A stretch of DNA of 64,000 bases from NCBI GenBank assembly GCA_963556495.2, contig OY747704.1, positions 40,048,501 through 40,112,500 of the forward strand. The letters are read 5' to 3'. The position numbers were made by a program, and so were the translations under genes. The notes under the pieces are model-generated. The model saw nothing but the letters and a program-made list of their open reading frames with translations, was not told the DNA's origin and made no database searches. Source of the stretch: Valencia hispanica. Taxonomy: Eukaryota > Chordata > Actinopteri > Cyprinodontiformes > Valenciidae. The first letter of the stretch is position 1; the number at the start of each line of letters is the position of its first letter. This document shows, in pieces, positions 11,206 to 24,745 of this stretch.

Positions 11206-14200
11206 TACATAAAGCATGTTTGAAAGTGTCCCTTTTGGAACTGAGGCTTATTTCTTGGTCAGCAACGTAGTACTTCATGATGTGAAACTCCTTCCACTGT
11301 GGAAAGTGACACTAGCATTCCAGTAGCTTTAAGTTTATGGCAGGCTTGAAACTTTGAATTCCTGGACTGCTCTCCAACATTCACACCTATTTCCTTTCAT
11401 CTGAGGGGGGCACTTTGGATCAGATGGGGAATTCACACATGTGTACCCATTTGTTGTTTTTTCTAAAATTGATTTCATTTTCTCATCACTTCCCCCTGAA
11501 AGGAGAATGGTTTAAATGCATTATTCAATTCCTAAAAATCAGTGTCACATTGATGCATTTCATCCTCTGATTTTGAAACATCACTGTTAGTGTATCTGTA
11601 CATAAAAATATTTTTTCTTTAATACAAAAGCAAAGCAAATGTCCTGAAAAGCCAGTGATTATTCTAACAATTTTGCAGTTGGCCCAAATAAGCCAGGCTG
11701 TCCCACCAACTGGTAAAACTCCCCAACAAATAAGCAAACACACACACACACACATGCAGTGAAACCTGGAAAAGTTTATTCTCCTCTGTTTATTGTGAGC
11801 ACAGAGATGGATTTCTTTACGTGGAAACAACAAAACATGAGTGAGTGAAGTTTCAGGCATTATAAACATGCTCAAGAGGGAGAGCAGTAAATGCAAATCT
11901 GTGGTAAACATTAAGGGAGCATAGCAGTATAATAGTAATTGGAGCCACTAATGACTATAATAACATACCTTAACACTGAGCTGTTCAACCCTGGGCGGCC
12001 TTGGCTGATTGCAATCATTGTTAATTACACGTGTTTGAGCCAATTAAGAACAGTAGCAATTTCAACTGTTGCTGCGCCGAGTAGATCCATGCCCTCGTAA
12101 AAGGTTTACAAAGTACATATGCATAAATATTTTGTCATACAAATTTATCACTATAACTTCTAAAAAGCACCGAGTTACCTACAATCCTAATATTTCGCAA
12201 TAAGGGTTTTAAAGTACTACCGAATGTTTAAATACATTCACTGCACTGTCACTTTTAACCAGTGGAATTTGCAAGGTCATCAAAATGGTATTTATACATT
12301 TTTCAGTCCTTTCATGCAGAATCCAGCACAGCTAACAAGGCTGTAACATTTGTCTGCAGAAACTAAAGCTGTTCATGTGCTTCCAACTGGGTGTTACCGC
12401 AGTGAAACTTTACCCCAAAAATTACACAAGCATATGTTTATTTTAACTTTTCAGGACTTCTACAGCTTGAAGGACATCAGCACCCTGCATCAGTTAATTC
12501 TGTATAAGCCTTAGGGTTACCTGTGATTACATGGAAATGTACTGTAACCCAAGAAATGCAATAACACAAACTAAGCCAATCAAAATCATTTTAGTTCATT
12601 TTAGGCCACAGACATGGTAATATATTCTGCATTAATAAAACATCTTATTTCAAACAATACTTTCCTAAGAGTTCCATTTTTTTGTTTTACACATGAACTT
12701 TTCATTTTCTCTGCATTTTAAATATATTTCAACATTAATCTGGTTTGTATTATAAAGCAATCATTAAGTCTGGCTGGTAATAGAGGTATAACGTTTACAA
12801 AAATGGCAGCTTAGAACTTGTTGCTTGCTGTGTGCAGAAAAGTTTAAACTGTATGGTTGTGTTTGTTATTGAAGATTTTACTCCTGATTAGAGCTGCACA
12901 ACATCAAAAATAAATCAGCAGTTTCAGTGTGTGAGATATCACAGAGGGCAAATTAAAATGCAATATTAAATGGCTATCACAATCCAAGGGTCTCGATTTC
13001 ATGCTTTGGATATAAAAAATATATTGTTGCCTGGATTGTCGCAGTAGATGGTTCAAATGCTAATGTTTGCAAGAGCTGGAAGCATATTAAACCAAAATGA
13101 GAGTCTAATGAGTGAAGATAATATGCACTGTGACTGATATTGTCATCTTAATGATCAACAACATTGCAAACATATGATTTTCTATAATCAATATGGACAA
13201 GACAAATGAAATGCTTAATGCAAAACTGGTCCTCCACTTCTTGTATTACAAATGGAAATGTATTACAATGGAAAAAATTCTGGTTTTATTTAATCAATGC
13301 TTTCCTTTAAGTGTCATTTGCCGGTTTCAAAAATAAAAAAGGCACTTTCACACCCTGGAATCACTCTAAAACGTGCAAAACATCTATATGAAGGAAGGCT
13401 CCTCATAGAGGAACAGAGTATTGTCTCTGATCCTTATCATTCCTGCGTGTAGATATTCAGCTGCAGCACCAAAGGTGAGGCAAACATCATATTAAACACA
13501 ATGTTTAGAACGGAATATCATTGAAGTTCATATTTGTGTGAAGGCAGATAGGCGAAAACCTTTTCCAATTGCGCATATTTGATTTGATTTTGAGGGTACG
13601 TTTTGACAAAAAGAAAAAAAAAAACTGAAAATTATCCCCTGTGATCGGCACTGTTGAACAATATGACAAGTACTTCCCCATTAAAACCAGGGATGAGAGC
13701 ATCTTCTTTATTATTCTGGTTGTCGCTTGTAGATCCATGATGGTTTTTAGGAAGCAAGCTTAATCATGCCAGTTCCACGCGGATCAAATTTTTAAATTAA
13801 GCAAATATTAGCTGGACCCAGGTGGTAATTAAGCGTCTTGTCAAGATGAATAATTACTTCTTTTAAGGCAGAGCAGGATAGTTCATCCCTGACCGTCATC
13901 TGCAAGTATGTGCGTGATCACAGCCTGAGATTCTCAGGGGACTAAATCTCAAATGCTGCCTGCAGCATGCATATTGTTAGGGTGCACACAAACCCATAAT
14001 ACCTATTTAACAGTCCTCCTGAAAGCCATTAATTTCTCTGCAGGTGAGAAAATAGTGACAGAAGCAACCCCCAGTCAAAGAAATATTCTTTCTCTGCATC
14101 ATCGTCCCTCTTTTTCCCAATCCCATCCTTCCACTTCCATCCATATTCAGCAGATCCAGACGTTGAATAAGGAGGGGGAGGAGGGCTTCATGAGGGTGAT

Positions 14201-15830
14201 TCTAAATTCAGAACCAGCTCTTCTTGTTGTGCGGGAATGACCCATCATTTCACACTGGGCCAAATGGCATGAATTCATAAATATAAATAACAGCAGCAAA
14301 ATCATCTTTTCAGGATGCCGTACAGAGGCACAGGGAGAGCCACATTAGAATAAAGATGCCTTCTCGCTCACTATCTTTCTGTCCCATTATTACCCACCAA
14401 CACACACCCATGCCTTCTTTATCTGCCTTTACATTTTCCCTTACTACTCTGTGCATTGCCCTTTATCTCTATCACTTACTCTTATTTTGTTATTGAACAA
14501 AAATAAAGATTTTGAATCTTGGAGTCTAGGGAAGAAACAGCAGTTGTTTCATTTTAATTTCAAGGTGTGGGTTTATTGGTGGAGGAACGTTCCACTGCCT
14601 TCCTCTGGCTGAAGAGAGAAGCAGCATAAGAGTGGGAAGAGATTGGCCTGTGCTGTGACAGTTGGGCTGATCAGCAACTCGGCTCTCCCTCTGCAAATCC
14701 AATGAATCCCCTTGCTTTCTCTACCATTTTCCATCCTTTTTTGCAGAACTGTTCTTTTTTTCTTAATCACTAAGCTTTTATTTGCCTAGGATGGTCATAA
14801 AGGTTCTCAAACAACTTGGTTTGTTGCTGCCCTCATACGCTGGGGTTGCCGCACAAAACATTAGAGCAATGGCAGATTCAACTTATTAATCGAACCGTCT
14901 CCTCTCCGCACCACCAACGCTAATGGTTACCAGGGTAGTTCTAGATAAACACGACCAATCAGAGACAATCACTGGGTGAGCTGAAGAGGCAGGTCAACAA
15001 ATGACAAGGATGGAACAGAACAATGAAATCTTCTTGCTGAGCCTCGCAGTCGTTTGGCAGCAGAGAAAACAAGTTGTCTTTTATTCATCAGGTGGGAGTG
15101 AACACCCACAGCCTAACTCTTTATCTCAGCCCCTTTCATTCCCCTCTCGTTTTCACTGCAGTTAAAATGGCCACTTTCCTGCAACAGAAATGCGAACCAA
15201 AAGTGAGCCGATCAAATAAATGTAAATGTTGGCAGAGTATCACAGCAAGAAAGTGAAATCTGATGCTCAAATCAATCCACATCTGCAACTGAAAAGATGA
15301 GTGCAGAATTACCAGAGTGAAAACCAAGCAATGAGTGAACTACTACCTCTAAAAGGAGGTTTCACTGTAAGCAGTAAAACCTGACTCAACCTTAAAGCTG
15401 CTGCTGATTCACAAAGTTAACAGAAATCGGGTGACTTTGAATTTTAAAATGTATCTTTCACAGTAGATCAAAAGTACAAGTCATTAGAATATAATACATC
15501 TTCAATGCTGCATGGATTTTACATAACTGTCTGTTCTCTTTCCCATCTGCACCATTAGCATCTGCAAAAGACCCTTTACTTTTTCATTCAAAGGTAGTAA
15601 CAGCTACTGCACCTGTAACTCTTTCAAACTAAGTTTCCTTTTTTTAAGGTTTTTTTCCCCTTTTCTGTAGTTTTTAAACAATCAGGGCATTTGAGTGAAA
15701 AATATTCACCTCAAAAAGCTTAAATTACCAGTTGGTTGCACATATCATAGAACAATGTTGCAATGCTGAAAGACTTCCTATTTTCAGATAGGATTTTCAT
15801 AGCTTTTTATTTCATCTGGAGTATTTTACC
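11206..15830. other. Noncoding stretch with one candidate regulatory block
   Basis: No coding or RNA gene is supported. A short (CA)n lies at 11741-11754. At 12889-13060 the sequence begins GAGCTGCACAACAT, like the left end of a common hAT family, but no right end was found. A cluster of E-box and homeodomain-type sites lies at 13787-13950 and is described separately. Confidence 0.4.
13787..13950. promoter_or_regulatory. Candidate enhancer-like block (E-box plus TAATTA sites)
   Basis: CAGGTG (13819-13824), an E-box for bHLH or Snail/ZEB factors, lies one base from TAATTA (13826-13831), a homeodomain core, and a second TAATTA lies at 13851-13856. The block is unique in the window and free of repeats. 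The motifs are short and common, so function is only inferred. Confidence 0.2.
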
Positions 15831-16719
15831 TAGTGCTGTCAAGAGATAAACATTTTTTTTTAGATTAATTGATTATGAGCTGTAATTAATGAATCTAATT
15901 AATCTCTTTTTTAATTGCACCTAATAATTTCTGAGATTAAGCCCTCATCTTGAGGTATTTTCATCTAAATTCATTACATTATTGTGGTAGAATATAAAAC
16001 AAAAAAATTGCTTTATGAACTCATTAACTCTTTTTAAAAGACTAGAACAGGTGCAGTCGCAGTCATTTAAATTTCTCTGTTTTTGAGACTAGTCCCAGTG
16101 CTGACTGCAACTTCGGCTTTGAGCATGTGCGATTCGTTAGCAATCTGGACTCAGTTGGATAAATATCTGCTCTGAGTGAGTCCAGCTGGACCTGGACGGG
16201 CAGAGCTGCTGCACACGGACTTGCTGCCTGCTGTGAGCGCTCTAAGATGGAGAGCAGTCCACAGCACCACCGCTGCTCGGTGAGAGTAAAAAGGATACGT
16301 GCTTTACCCAAAAGTGTCCAATAACCCCAGAAAGAGTTGCTAGATTTGTCTCTAGTTGCTTTTGTAAGAAGAATAGCTTTAGGGGTCTAAAAACTCACTA
16401 AATACAGCGACAAAGTCGCTAAGTTGTCAATACAACTTACCGCTCACTCCCCTTGCCCTCTCCACTAAAACAGAAGCATCAGCTCAGGTTACGCAGACCT
16501 AATGAAAGCCAATCAATGTCCACTTAAGGGTGTGGTTAACCCCCAACTCAAGCACAAGAAGCCCAAAGCATAAAAACTGATTTTATTTAAAGGCAACAGT
16601 GGGGAAACAGTAAATTAAAAGATTAAAAATTAGATTAATGCAATTAAAAAACATGGCGCGTTAAATAAGGATGTCATTAATTAATTAATAGCAATACACG
16701 TGATAATTTGACACCCCTA
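15831..16719. mobile_element. hAT-type nonautonomous element, 889 bp
   Basis: The left end is TAGTGCTGTCAA and the right end is TTGACACCCCTA, which are inverted repeats. Flanks ATTTTACC (15823-15830) and ATTTTAGC (16720-16727) agree at 7 of 8 bases, fitting an aged 8-bp hAT TSD. Subterminal regions are rich in ATTAAT. No transposase frame is seen. The middle (about 16060-16440) is GC-richer and matches, in reverse orientation, the middle of the hAT element at 60115-60863. Confidence 0.75.
16060..16440 (-). repeat. Inner repeat shared with 60300-60620 (inverted copy)
   Basis: Read on the minus strand it runs from a GACAACTTAGCGAC-like start, through CAGAGCAGATATTTA, to GAATCGCACATGCTC. The same order occurs on the plus strand at 60310-60620. 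The host hAT elements have different termini, so this is probably an independent repeat nested in both. A short related stretch (AGCGACTTTCTGG, GTTGGCAACACTG) also lies at 34600-34665. Confidence 0.6.
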
Positions 16720-16727
16720 ATTTTAGC

Positions 16728-19700
16728 TCAACTCAGTTTACTGTTGTGCTTTGCGGATAATGAGATGAGTATCCAACAATAAATGCAGATTCTTTAAAGC
16801 ATGTTTGTAGACGTCACCGTTATTCTAATTGAAAATTTTCAAAAGGTAGCACTTTTTGTATGTTGCATGGCTTTTTGACCTGCCCAGTTTAAGGATCACA
16901 TATCCAGTTCAAACTGAATTTGAAGTTGTCTATAGTTAAATTTTAACTATCCAGTTCTTATTTATTCAATCAGAAACCATTAATCCTGGGCAGATTTTTT
17001 TTGTTTATGTGACAATTTGTAATTTGGTGTTTATTTTCAGCCACAAATATGGCTGTAAAAAAAAACATTTGATAGGGCTACAAATTATATAAAAATAAAT
17101 GCATCAACTAAATATGAAGACAACAAGCATAAAGAGCATTGAGTACTTCTTGAACTGAAATACAGAGGAAGCTGTTACACTGCAAATGCTATACATTGTG
17201 CTGCATTGACATTCAACTTTTCCTGTCCGGGAGTCCAGTTCAACAGACATTCTTTTGTTTTTACACATTCTTCTTTAACAGTGACAGAGTAAGGGCAAAG
17301 CTTCCATTGAGTACATTTTTTGCATTATACAATTGGTAAACTAACCAACTAAATAAATAAATAATTGTGGGGTTACATCTTGAATACACAGGAATAATAA
17401 TACAAAACATAAGAAAACACAATAGGTATTTATATATATGCACCTTACTTCTATGTATGTGACTTGAACACCTGAAATTAAAACGAGAAATGTTTTTCTT
17501 GGTCTGTCTGAAGCAGAATATGTAGCTTGAAAGGGAATTAAGATTTCAACGTTTCCAAATTACTTCTTCAATATACTGTTCTGTAATTATTTCTACACGT
17601 CTGGAGCCCTAAAGAAATAACCGATAGTAACAAATACATTGCCATAGCTCTAATAGGCAAGGCCTATTCATAAAAACTAAAGGAAATAGTCCATCTAACA
17701 GATCGGTTTCCACACAAGAAACCAGCATATTATGCAGCCCATGTAGGTAAATGTGCTCAACAGTATAGAATAGAGGATGTCAGAAGAAGGAAAAACCAGT
17801 ACTTCACAGAGAGCAAAAAGTCATGGAGACATAAAGGAAGCACACCATCCTTTGAGCAAAAAAGCCTTGAGCAATTTTTCAAATAATAATGGCCCTAAAG
17901 AAAATGGAGAAAAAGGTCTAACCTGGGAGCACATGGCTGATCTAATGTAGACAGATTCACAGAGGGCAACTCTTTGAGTCACACATGACCTTTACCTTCA
18001 GTATTTTTCACCCCCTCTATTTCTCTGGAATCCATGTTTTCTCTTGTTACAGACTCTTGCTGCTACAGGCATTTACAGAAAATGAGCACACTTACATATC
18101 AAACAAAGGTCAGTATTTGTTAGCTGAATGCAAAGGCATGTGAGACTGCCTAGAAAACAAAGTCGTGTCAAATCCCAAGGAAAGGTTGAGATGACTTGTG
18201 CTTGAATGATCCAGTATGAATTGTGTGACTGCTGCCGACAGCATGAGCTACTACACATGGCTGCACCTGGATTATAGTCTTTTCGCAGGTTCAATACTGC
18301 CAATCACTGAAGCAAACAGAAAAAAAGCCCTTTCAGATATCACACTATGCCAGGACTGGACCAGATTGGAAAGTGAGAATACATGCTCATCTGTAAGTGA
18401 TCAGCAACACTTCAAATTTTTGACTTTTATGACAGAGTGAATAAAACTTTATTTACAATTTGAGCAAACTAGGTATCCTAGATGTTTATAATTAGTATTA
18501 CCAATCTCTCTTCAGCTGCATGCCATACAGTACTGACTGATGACTTCCATGCAAAAAAAAACATTATCATAGCAGAGGGAATATATAAGGTTGTTATGCA
18601 ATATTAAGTTCACTGAGTGGTGTAAACCCAATTTCCCCAAGATTTTTCCCAGACATATAAATATAGTTACATACACTTCTGTTCAGTGCACACAGCTTTA
18701 TAGATATGAGTCTAGCTATTAGTACAAATCACTTCAAACATCAGTTACGGGAACCTCTGAAGCGACAAATGAAAGTTGAGACTTTACTAAAATCCCTCAA
18801 ACCAATTACAATTTTTGCCACAGATGACCCCAAAACCTGGTTCTGTAGTTGAACTTCAGTTACAGGCAGATCAGTTATGTACTGTAAAAGTAATATAAAT
18901 ATGTTAATGATAGTTAGAAATACAACAATATTGACATACAGTACTTGAGCCACACTTAACATAAATGTCAAGGCTACAACTATAAAGGTACTTATTTTGA
19001 TTAATATTTTCTTGACTGAATACACATATGAGCAGGCCTGATATGTGCTTTTCCCACTAACTTGGACTCAAAGATCAATTTTTTCTTCTGATTTATTAGA
19101 AACTGTACACTTCCAAGCTTGCAGCTCTTATGACATCACTCTGATTCAATTTGCTGCACGTGAGAGAGAGAAAAATGCACTGTGAGAATGATAACTGACA
19201 AACCCCCAGGCTAACAGAGCAGGTGGCAGACGAATCACTGGAAGTGTGTGAATGTGGTTTCATCAAGAAGCTCATCAAAATGGCATACAGAGGATGGTGT
19301 GGCATTTGATTATTAGGAGTTATGAGTTTACCAGGGTTTTATGAATGCACCTAAGAAGCTCAAGGTTTTTTTCTTTAACAGGGTCTGTGTAGGATAAAAG
19401 TACCAAGCAAAATTCTGCTACATCTAAAACTGTACACTGCAACAAGCAGAACAGTGAAGACATAAGAACTATAAAAGCTGCTCCCCCACTGTTTCTTATT
19501 TTGCCATGTTTGTCAATATTTAAAAAATACATAGGTCTAACAAGAGGAAATTAAACATTTTTGTGAAACATCAAGTTCTCTAAGATATATGAAATATGTG
19601 TATCCTATTTGATGTGTGCACACTACCTATAAATGTTTGGTATTGGGATGAAGGGTGTACCCTTACAACGCGCAATTTCATAAGGAGAGTAACTTTTTGC

Positions 19701-20814
19701 TGCAAAGTTGCTTTATAGTTTTTTTGTTGTTTTTTTCCCTCAATCCTAGTGACAGTCTGACCATCTCTGGCTGAAAGTTTAAAACTACTAAGTCTACAAG
19801 TGCTTCCAAGGGGTTCAAAGTTGAGCAGCTAAAGTATTCAGAAAATAGAGAAAAATCTTCTGACGTGTCCGCCAATCTAAGCACACAGCTTGCCAAGGAA
19901 AGTAAATTTTCATCGGTATAGACAGAGCGTTTGCATACTGTAATAAGTAACCAATGTTATTTATGTCAATTTCCTAACAGTGGTAAATATGTGGCATTTT
20001 TGAGTTGTGATGGCTGTATGTATGGTAATATCAAAAAGGTACGCAGAAATGTATAGAAAGGCAATACTGGATTGGCATTTCCTTTAACTTATGTAGCTCT
20101 GTAGAACACTGAACTGTAGTGTCAGATAGGAAATATTGTATTTTTCTCCCAAAACATTATGCCAGACCCCAAACTTATTTAGAAATAAACAACTCAATGG
20201 CTCTACTATTGACTAAGATATTCTGGTTATAATTTACAAAACATTTAAGTATCCTAAATTAAACATAAACTCTATTGTATTCTAGACTTATAAGCAGATG
20301 TTTGTTTTCTCCAGGCGTTGAGTCTCAGGCATACAACTTGAAATAACACATCATCAATTAAATCTTGATAATATCGAAGTGGTACAGGCAAACACTGTAC
20401 GTAATTTATTTCTTGAGGACTCTTCCTGGTTTCCAAAAAAATTTTCTCGGGTCTTTAGCACCTGCACAGTAAACCCTTGTAATCATTCAGTCACCGCCAC
20501 CACCAGTAGAATTAATAAACATCTGTACACAGTTACCTACAAGCTATTTAAGCAGGAGTAAGAGAAAACAAAATTAAAACACGTATCACGCTCCCTTGGG
20601 AGATTGTAAAATTTTACTCCAGAACTTTACCAGAATAATTTTTGCAATATATTCCAAGCTGTGAGAAACCCCTATTTTATTAAGGCTTGCAATCTTGTCT
20701 GTGTGCTTTCATGCAAAGAAAAATAATTGCCTGTAATATTAGCTTTTGTGGACACAATGGTTTTAGTTTTTTAACACCATCAACGTTTGCATATTTTTAT
20801 TAAGATATTTTTTA
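16728..20814. other. AT-rich noncoding stretch, no gene seen
   Basis: Many short chance ORFs occur, but none has a recognised domain. I see no repeats with definable ends. Confidence 0.4.
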
Positions 20815-21027
20815 ATGTACCCCACTGTTGGGTTGAAATAATCCTCAATATGATCATCTTCTGGCAAACATCTGTCCACATTTTAACCCCACTGTTGGGT
20901 TGAAATAATCCTCAATATGATCATCTTCTGGCAAACATCTGTCCACATTTTAATCTCCACTGTTGGGTTGAAATAATTCTCAATATGATCATCTTCTGGC
21001 AAACATCTGTCCATATTTTAATCTCCA
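20815..21027. repeat. 67-68 bp minisatellite, about 3 copies
   Basis: Three successive copies begin CCACTGTTGGGTTGAAATAA at about 20821, 20888 and 20957 and run through GATCATCTTCTGGCAAAC to a TTTTAA end. Copies 1 and 2 are nearly identical; copy 3 differs at a few positions (ATTCTC for ATCCTC, CCATA for CCACA). A few bases of a fourth copy follow. Confidence 0.95.
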
Positions 21028-23122
21028 TCTCAACTGAAATGTCAACAAAGCCAACAAAAAGGACAAAGAGACAGATTTTAGTTCTTCTAAGTTTTAAGCA
21101 CTGGTAAACTAAATGTAATTGACATTTACCTTAAAACGCCATATTTTCCATTTTAGTCTTTCCTTAGGAACTCAAAATCAAAATAAATCTCAATATTTTA
21201 AATGTCTTTTGTGTTATGTCAAGTATAAAGCCCAAGGGGACAGGTATAAAGAGAGCTTTTTCAGTTTCAAAATATCTTTCTGTCAATATTGGGATATGTT
21301 TTAAACTCTAAGGTTAAACAAACTGTCTCTCAATCAACTCCACCTCCTTTCAGCTTCTAAGATTTCCTTTCATATTCCCTTCATGAGTCTCTCTTTTCCC
21401 TGCGTTCTCTTTTATCACTTCCCTGTATGATGGACTATGATGGAGTGGGATTGCCTATGGAGAGATATGACATTTGGATCGTTGGCTGTCACATAGACTG
21501 ATGTCCATCTCTGCTCACTCAGACAACTGAGACAGCTTAACAATGAACTTCTCAATGTCCAAACACAAGGCTCGCGCGCAAACACAATCACAACAGTGAT
21601 AGAGAGCGATAAGGCAAGCAAACAACCTGTCATAGATGGGTAAACACAAACATCAATACTCTTCTACAGACTCAGCGTGGTATTTTGAATCACCTCGGGT
21701 GGAGGAAAAAATGGGTCCAAACTTAGACATGCATTTATGCATTATTGTTTTTAAAAGTATCAAAGCTAAGCAATCTAACTGCTGAAAGAACTGAAACCAA
21801 TTCCTTAAAACCTAAGCTTCTAATCAAACCAAATGTATCCAAAAGCTCAGATGTTTTCAGACCACGAAGTTTGTATTGCTTATTGCTGCACATAACAGGG
21901 ATTTTTTTACATACACGCCTAATGTGACAATTAAGGTGGGCACAAAATACTAAAATTAGAAGCTCAACCATACATTCAGCTCATGAGATAAGATTTAAAC
22001 GCACCTTTTGTGGTAGGTTTTTGTGTAGTTTATTGGAACGAAACTGCAACAAAGTAAAAGTTTAATCAATCTTCAATCACTGAAAACTAATTCAGTTGAA
22101 CATTGCATGTTTCTAATTACTGTAGCAGGAATACATCAAAGATGATTTCACAGCCAAGAAAAGCAGTAATGCCCGACATTGTATTTTCAAACACAGAATA
22201 TGGGTTATCCAGATCACAGTCAAAAAATTATCCAGTGCAAGGGGGTTCAATTTCTATTGGTTATAAACAGAAGAGGAAGTGACCACCTTATAACCTGTTT
22301 GTGTGTTTCTTTCACTAAAATCCCTAACTTGCATTGTAGTTTGGCTACATATGCAGCTATAGAAGATAAATGTCTTGTGAAATGGGTGGACAGTAATGCT
22401 GAGATCATATCAGAACTTATTTTAGGTTTCAGAATTGACAGGTTACGTCATTCTATGACAGATAATAATTTATCTCTCCATGACATCCCACTCTTTCCAT
22501 CCTTGACTGCATTTTCAGTCTTCAACAGAAATTGCTCATTAAGAATAATCAAATGATCAAATACTTGTAGCTGACAAAAAAAACATACAAAGCAAAAACA
22601 AATCAATATCAAACTCTGAAAAATATTATTTTTACTCTTACAGTATAGCAGCTGCAAGGAGGCAAGATACATGAGGTTGTTCCAAATGATTGTGGAAGTG
22701 CAGATATACCTCAGAACATTTCTGACAGTTTATAGTGTCTACATTCATACCAATGGAGCTGCCAAATGCAAGCTACAATGCAGCTAAAATGTAAGCATAC
22801 ATAACTGAATATCCTATTAGGTAATTTTGGCAATTTATGGAAGATGAAGGTGACAGTACGATTATGATATCCGATTGAAAGTGTAAAAATTGGTATCCCC
22901 CCATGTTGTATTCCTATTTTAGCTGTTTGTTTACATAGAAGAATGATGCTTGCACAAGTTATTCAAGCACAGCATCATGGGTCACAGAAATGAGGTAGAT
23001 ATTTGTCGGATGAAGGGCAGTTAGAGTCCTTAACACTGATGGAAAATATTAACATGTATTGTTAGTGTATGGCACCTGAAATTGATCAAATATTGCATCT
23101 AAACAGTCTTTTGATGGCTTCC
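21028..23122. other. Noncoding stretch, no gene seen
   Basis: The longest frame (22179-22556, plus) encodes 125 residues with no recognisable motif, and its overlap with a minus-strand frame suggests chance. No RNA gene or repeat boundary is seen. Confidence 0.4.
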
Positions 23123-23290
23123 TCCCACAGTCCAAAAACATGACAGTTAGGTTAATTGGACTCTCTCAATTGTCCTTAGATATGAGCGTGTGTTTGCATG
23201 GTTGTTTGTCCTGTGAATCTATGTTGCCTTGTGATGGACCGACAACCCATCCAGGCGGTGTATTCTGCCCCTCGCCCATTCACCACCAGA
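23123..23290 (+). repeat. Fragment of fish SINE-like dispersed repeat
   Basis: The order TCCTCCCACAGTCCAAAAAC, GTTAGGTTAATTGG, GCATGGTTGTTTGTCCTGTG and a GACC-CCCATCCAGG stretch is that of a common fish repeat. Another copy lies at about 31625, split by two hAT insertions. Only the 3' two-thirds is present here. Family membership comes from remembered teleost repeats; the internal similarity is visible. Confidence 0.6.
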
Positions 23291-24333
23291 GATTGCTAAA
23301 TTATCACGTTTAATATCGTGAGATTTTTTGCCACTTTACACTGTAAATAAAAGTTACAGCATCCAGTAAAAAAGGTTAAAATTAACAGATGCCCCTAAAC
23401 CTTTTGGCAGTTAGAGGATCTCCCAGTTTATACTTGAAAATCTGACACACCTGTTATGAATATTCCCAACAGCTACTAAAACTTATTAAATAAAAATATC
23501 TTTAAAAAATCACAGAGTACAACACTGAAAGACAAATGTATGGTTAAGGTATGGTGCTATTTTAATCTAGGAATCTGGTATTCTATATTTGAGGCAGTAT
23601 CTGTTAATATGCTTTTTCAATTGAGTGTTTACAGTTGGACAGGGGTTTAGTAACCTCCCTAACAGCTTGGTTTTTTCAATATTAGATGCCTGTATGTTAC
23701 TGTTCTATGTCCAGCTGGGGGGCTGTAAGTCAGTGGTTGGCTTGTGGAAGGTTATTCATAGAGAGCATGCGTGCACCCACACACCCACATACTACCTATT
23801 TCACCCTCACAATCCAGCTCCATCTTCTCCCAGCTGCCCTATTAAAGTGGAGAATCTCGAGAAGTGAAATGAAACTAGTAAATCTCGACTGCTTTTATGA
23901 TTGACTTGATATGATTTGTATTATAATTTGGACCCAGTGCTCCTTCGCTTTCTGCTTCTGCCTCCCACCAGTGTACTCCCTACCCCCTTCTCATCTCTTT
24001 CATTACTTAGATTGGCTCAAGAAGAAAAGGGCAAAGGGAGTCTTTACAACACATGCAGCCATATGTATGCAGATATACAATTGTAGAGGCTTCTTGAAAG
24101 TCTATGATCTCAGTATATTTGCTGTCTATAAGTGGAGAAGTAAGTATTGAACCCATAAACATGTTTCTTCGTAAACATATTGCTAATGGGGCTGGTGACA
24201 TGAAATTCAAACAGGACGTAAAAGTAATTCACACATGCAAAGCAATCAGCACAAATTGGTAGATAAATTCAGTTTAGCAAATAAACTGGAATGGCACAGG
24301 AAAATAATTTATTCATTAATTATTACTTGATTG

Positions 24334-24381
24334 AATATGCTAAACAAAATTTATTTTAATATGCTAAACTAAATTTATTTT
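24334..24381. repeat. 24-bp tandem duplication
   Basis: AATATGCTAAAC(A/T)AAATTTATTTT occurs twice head to tail (24334-24357 and 24358-24381) with one mismatch. Confidence 0.9.
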
Positions 24382-24582
24382 AAACTTGGTAGAATAGCCT
24401 TGATTGTTAATTAGAATTTTAAAGCATCCCCTGTATGGAGAAATTATTCACATACATTGCTCAGATGTTATTTTGACCAATTGTTCCGCATAAACTGTCC
24501 TTAAATCCTAAAGTTTCTGTGGGTACTTTCGATGCCCTCTGATCTTTAGTTCTTTCCTACATTTTATATTAGATACCCAGTT

Positions 24583-24745
24583 AATAATAATAATAATAAT
24601 TATAATAATGACTTGCATTTATATGGCGCTTTTCGAGACCCTCAAAGCGCTTATCCACTCCATTATTAGTTCACTCTCACATTCACACACTGGTGGAAGC
24701 AAGCTATGATTATAGCCACAGCTGTCCTGGTTTGATCTTTGGACT
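24583..24745 (+). repeat. Teleost dispersed repeat with GCGCTTTTC/AAAGCGCTT core
   Basis: An (AATAAT)n-like lead is followed by GACTTGCATTTATATGGCGC, CAAAGCGCTTATCCACTCC, CACATTCACACACTGGTGG and CCACAGCTG. This motif order recurs widely in fish genomes. It may be the 3' end of a retroelement. The order is seen; the assignment is from memory. Confidence 0.5.

Noticed and set aside
10968..11278. Three overlapping frames in the GC-rich island
   Set aside because: Few stops are expected in GC-rich DNA; none shows a domain or codon pattern that stands out.
12889..13060. Possible hAT left end GAGCTGCACAACAT
   Set aside because: No matching right end or TSD could be found, so only mentioned in the noncoding entry.
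20815..21027. Could the regularly spaced repeat be a CRISPR-like array?
   Set aside because: Units are contiguous with no spacers, and the genome is eukaryotic; it is a minisatellite.
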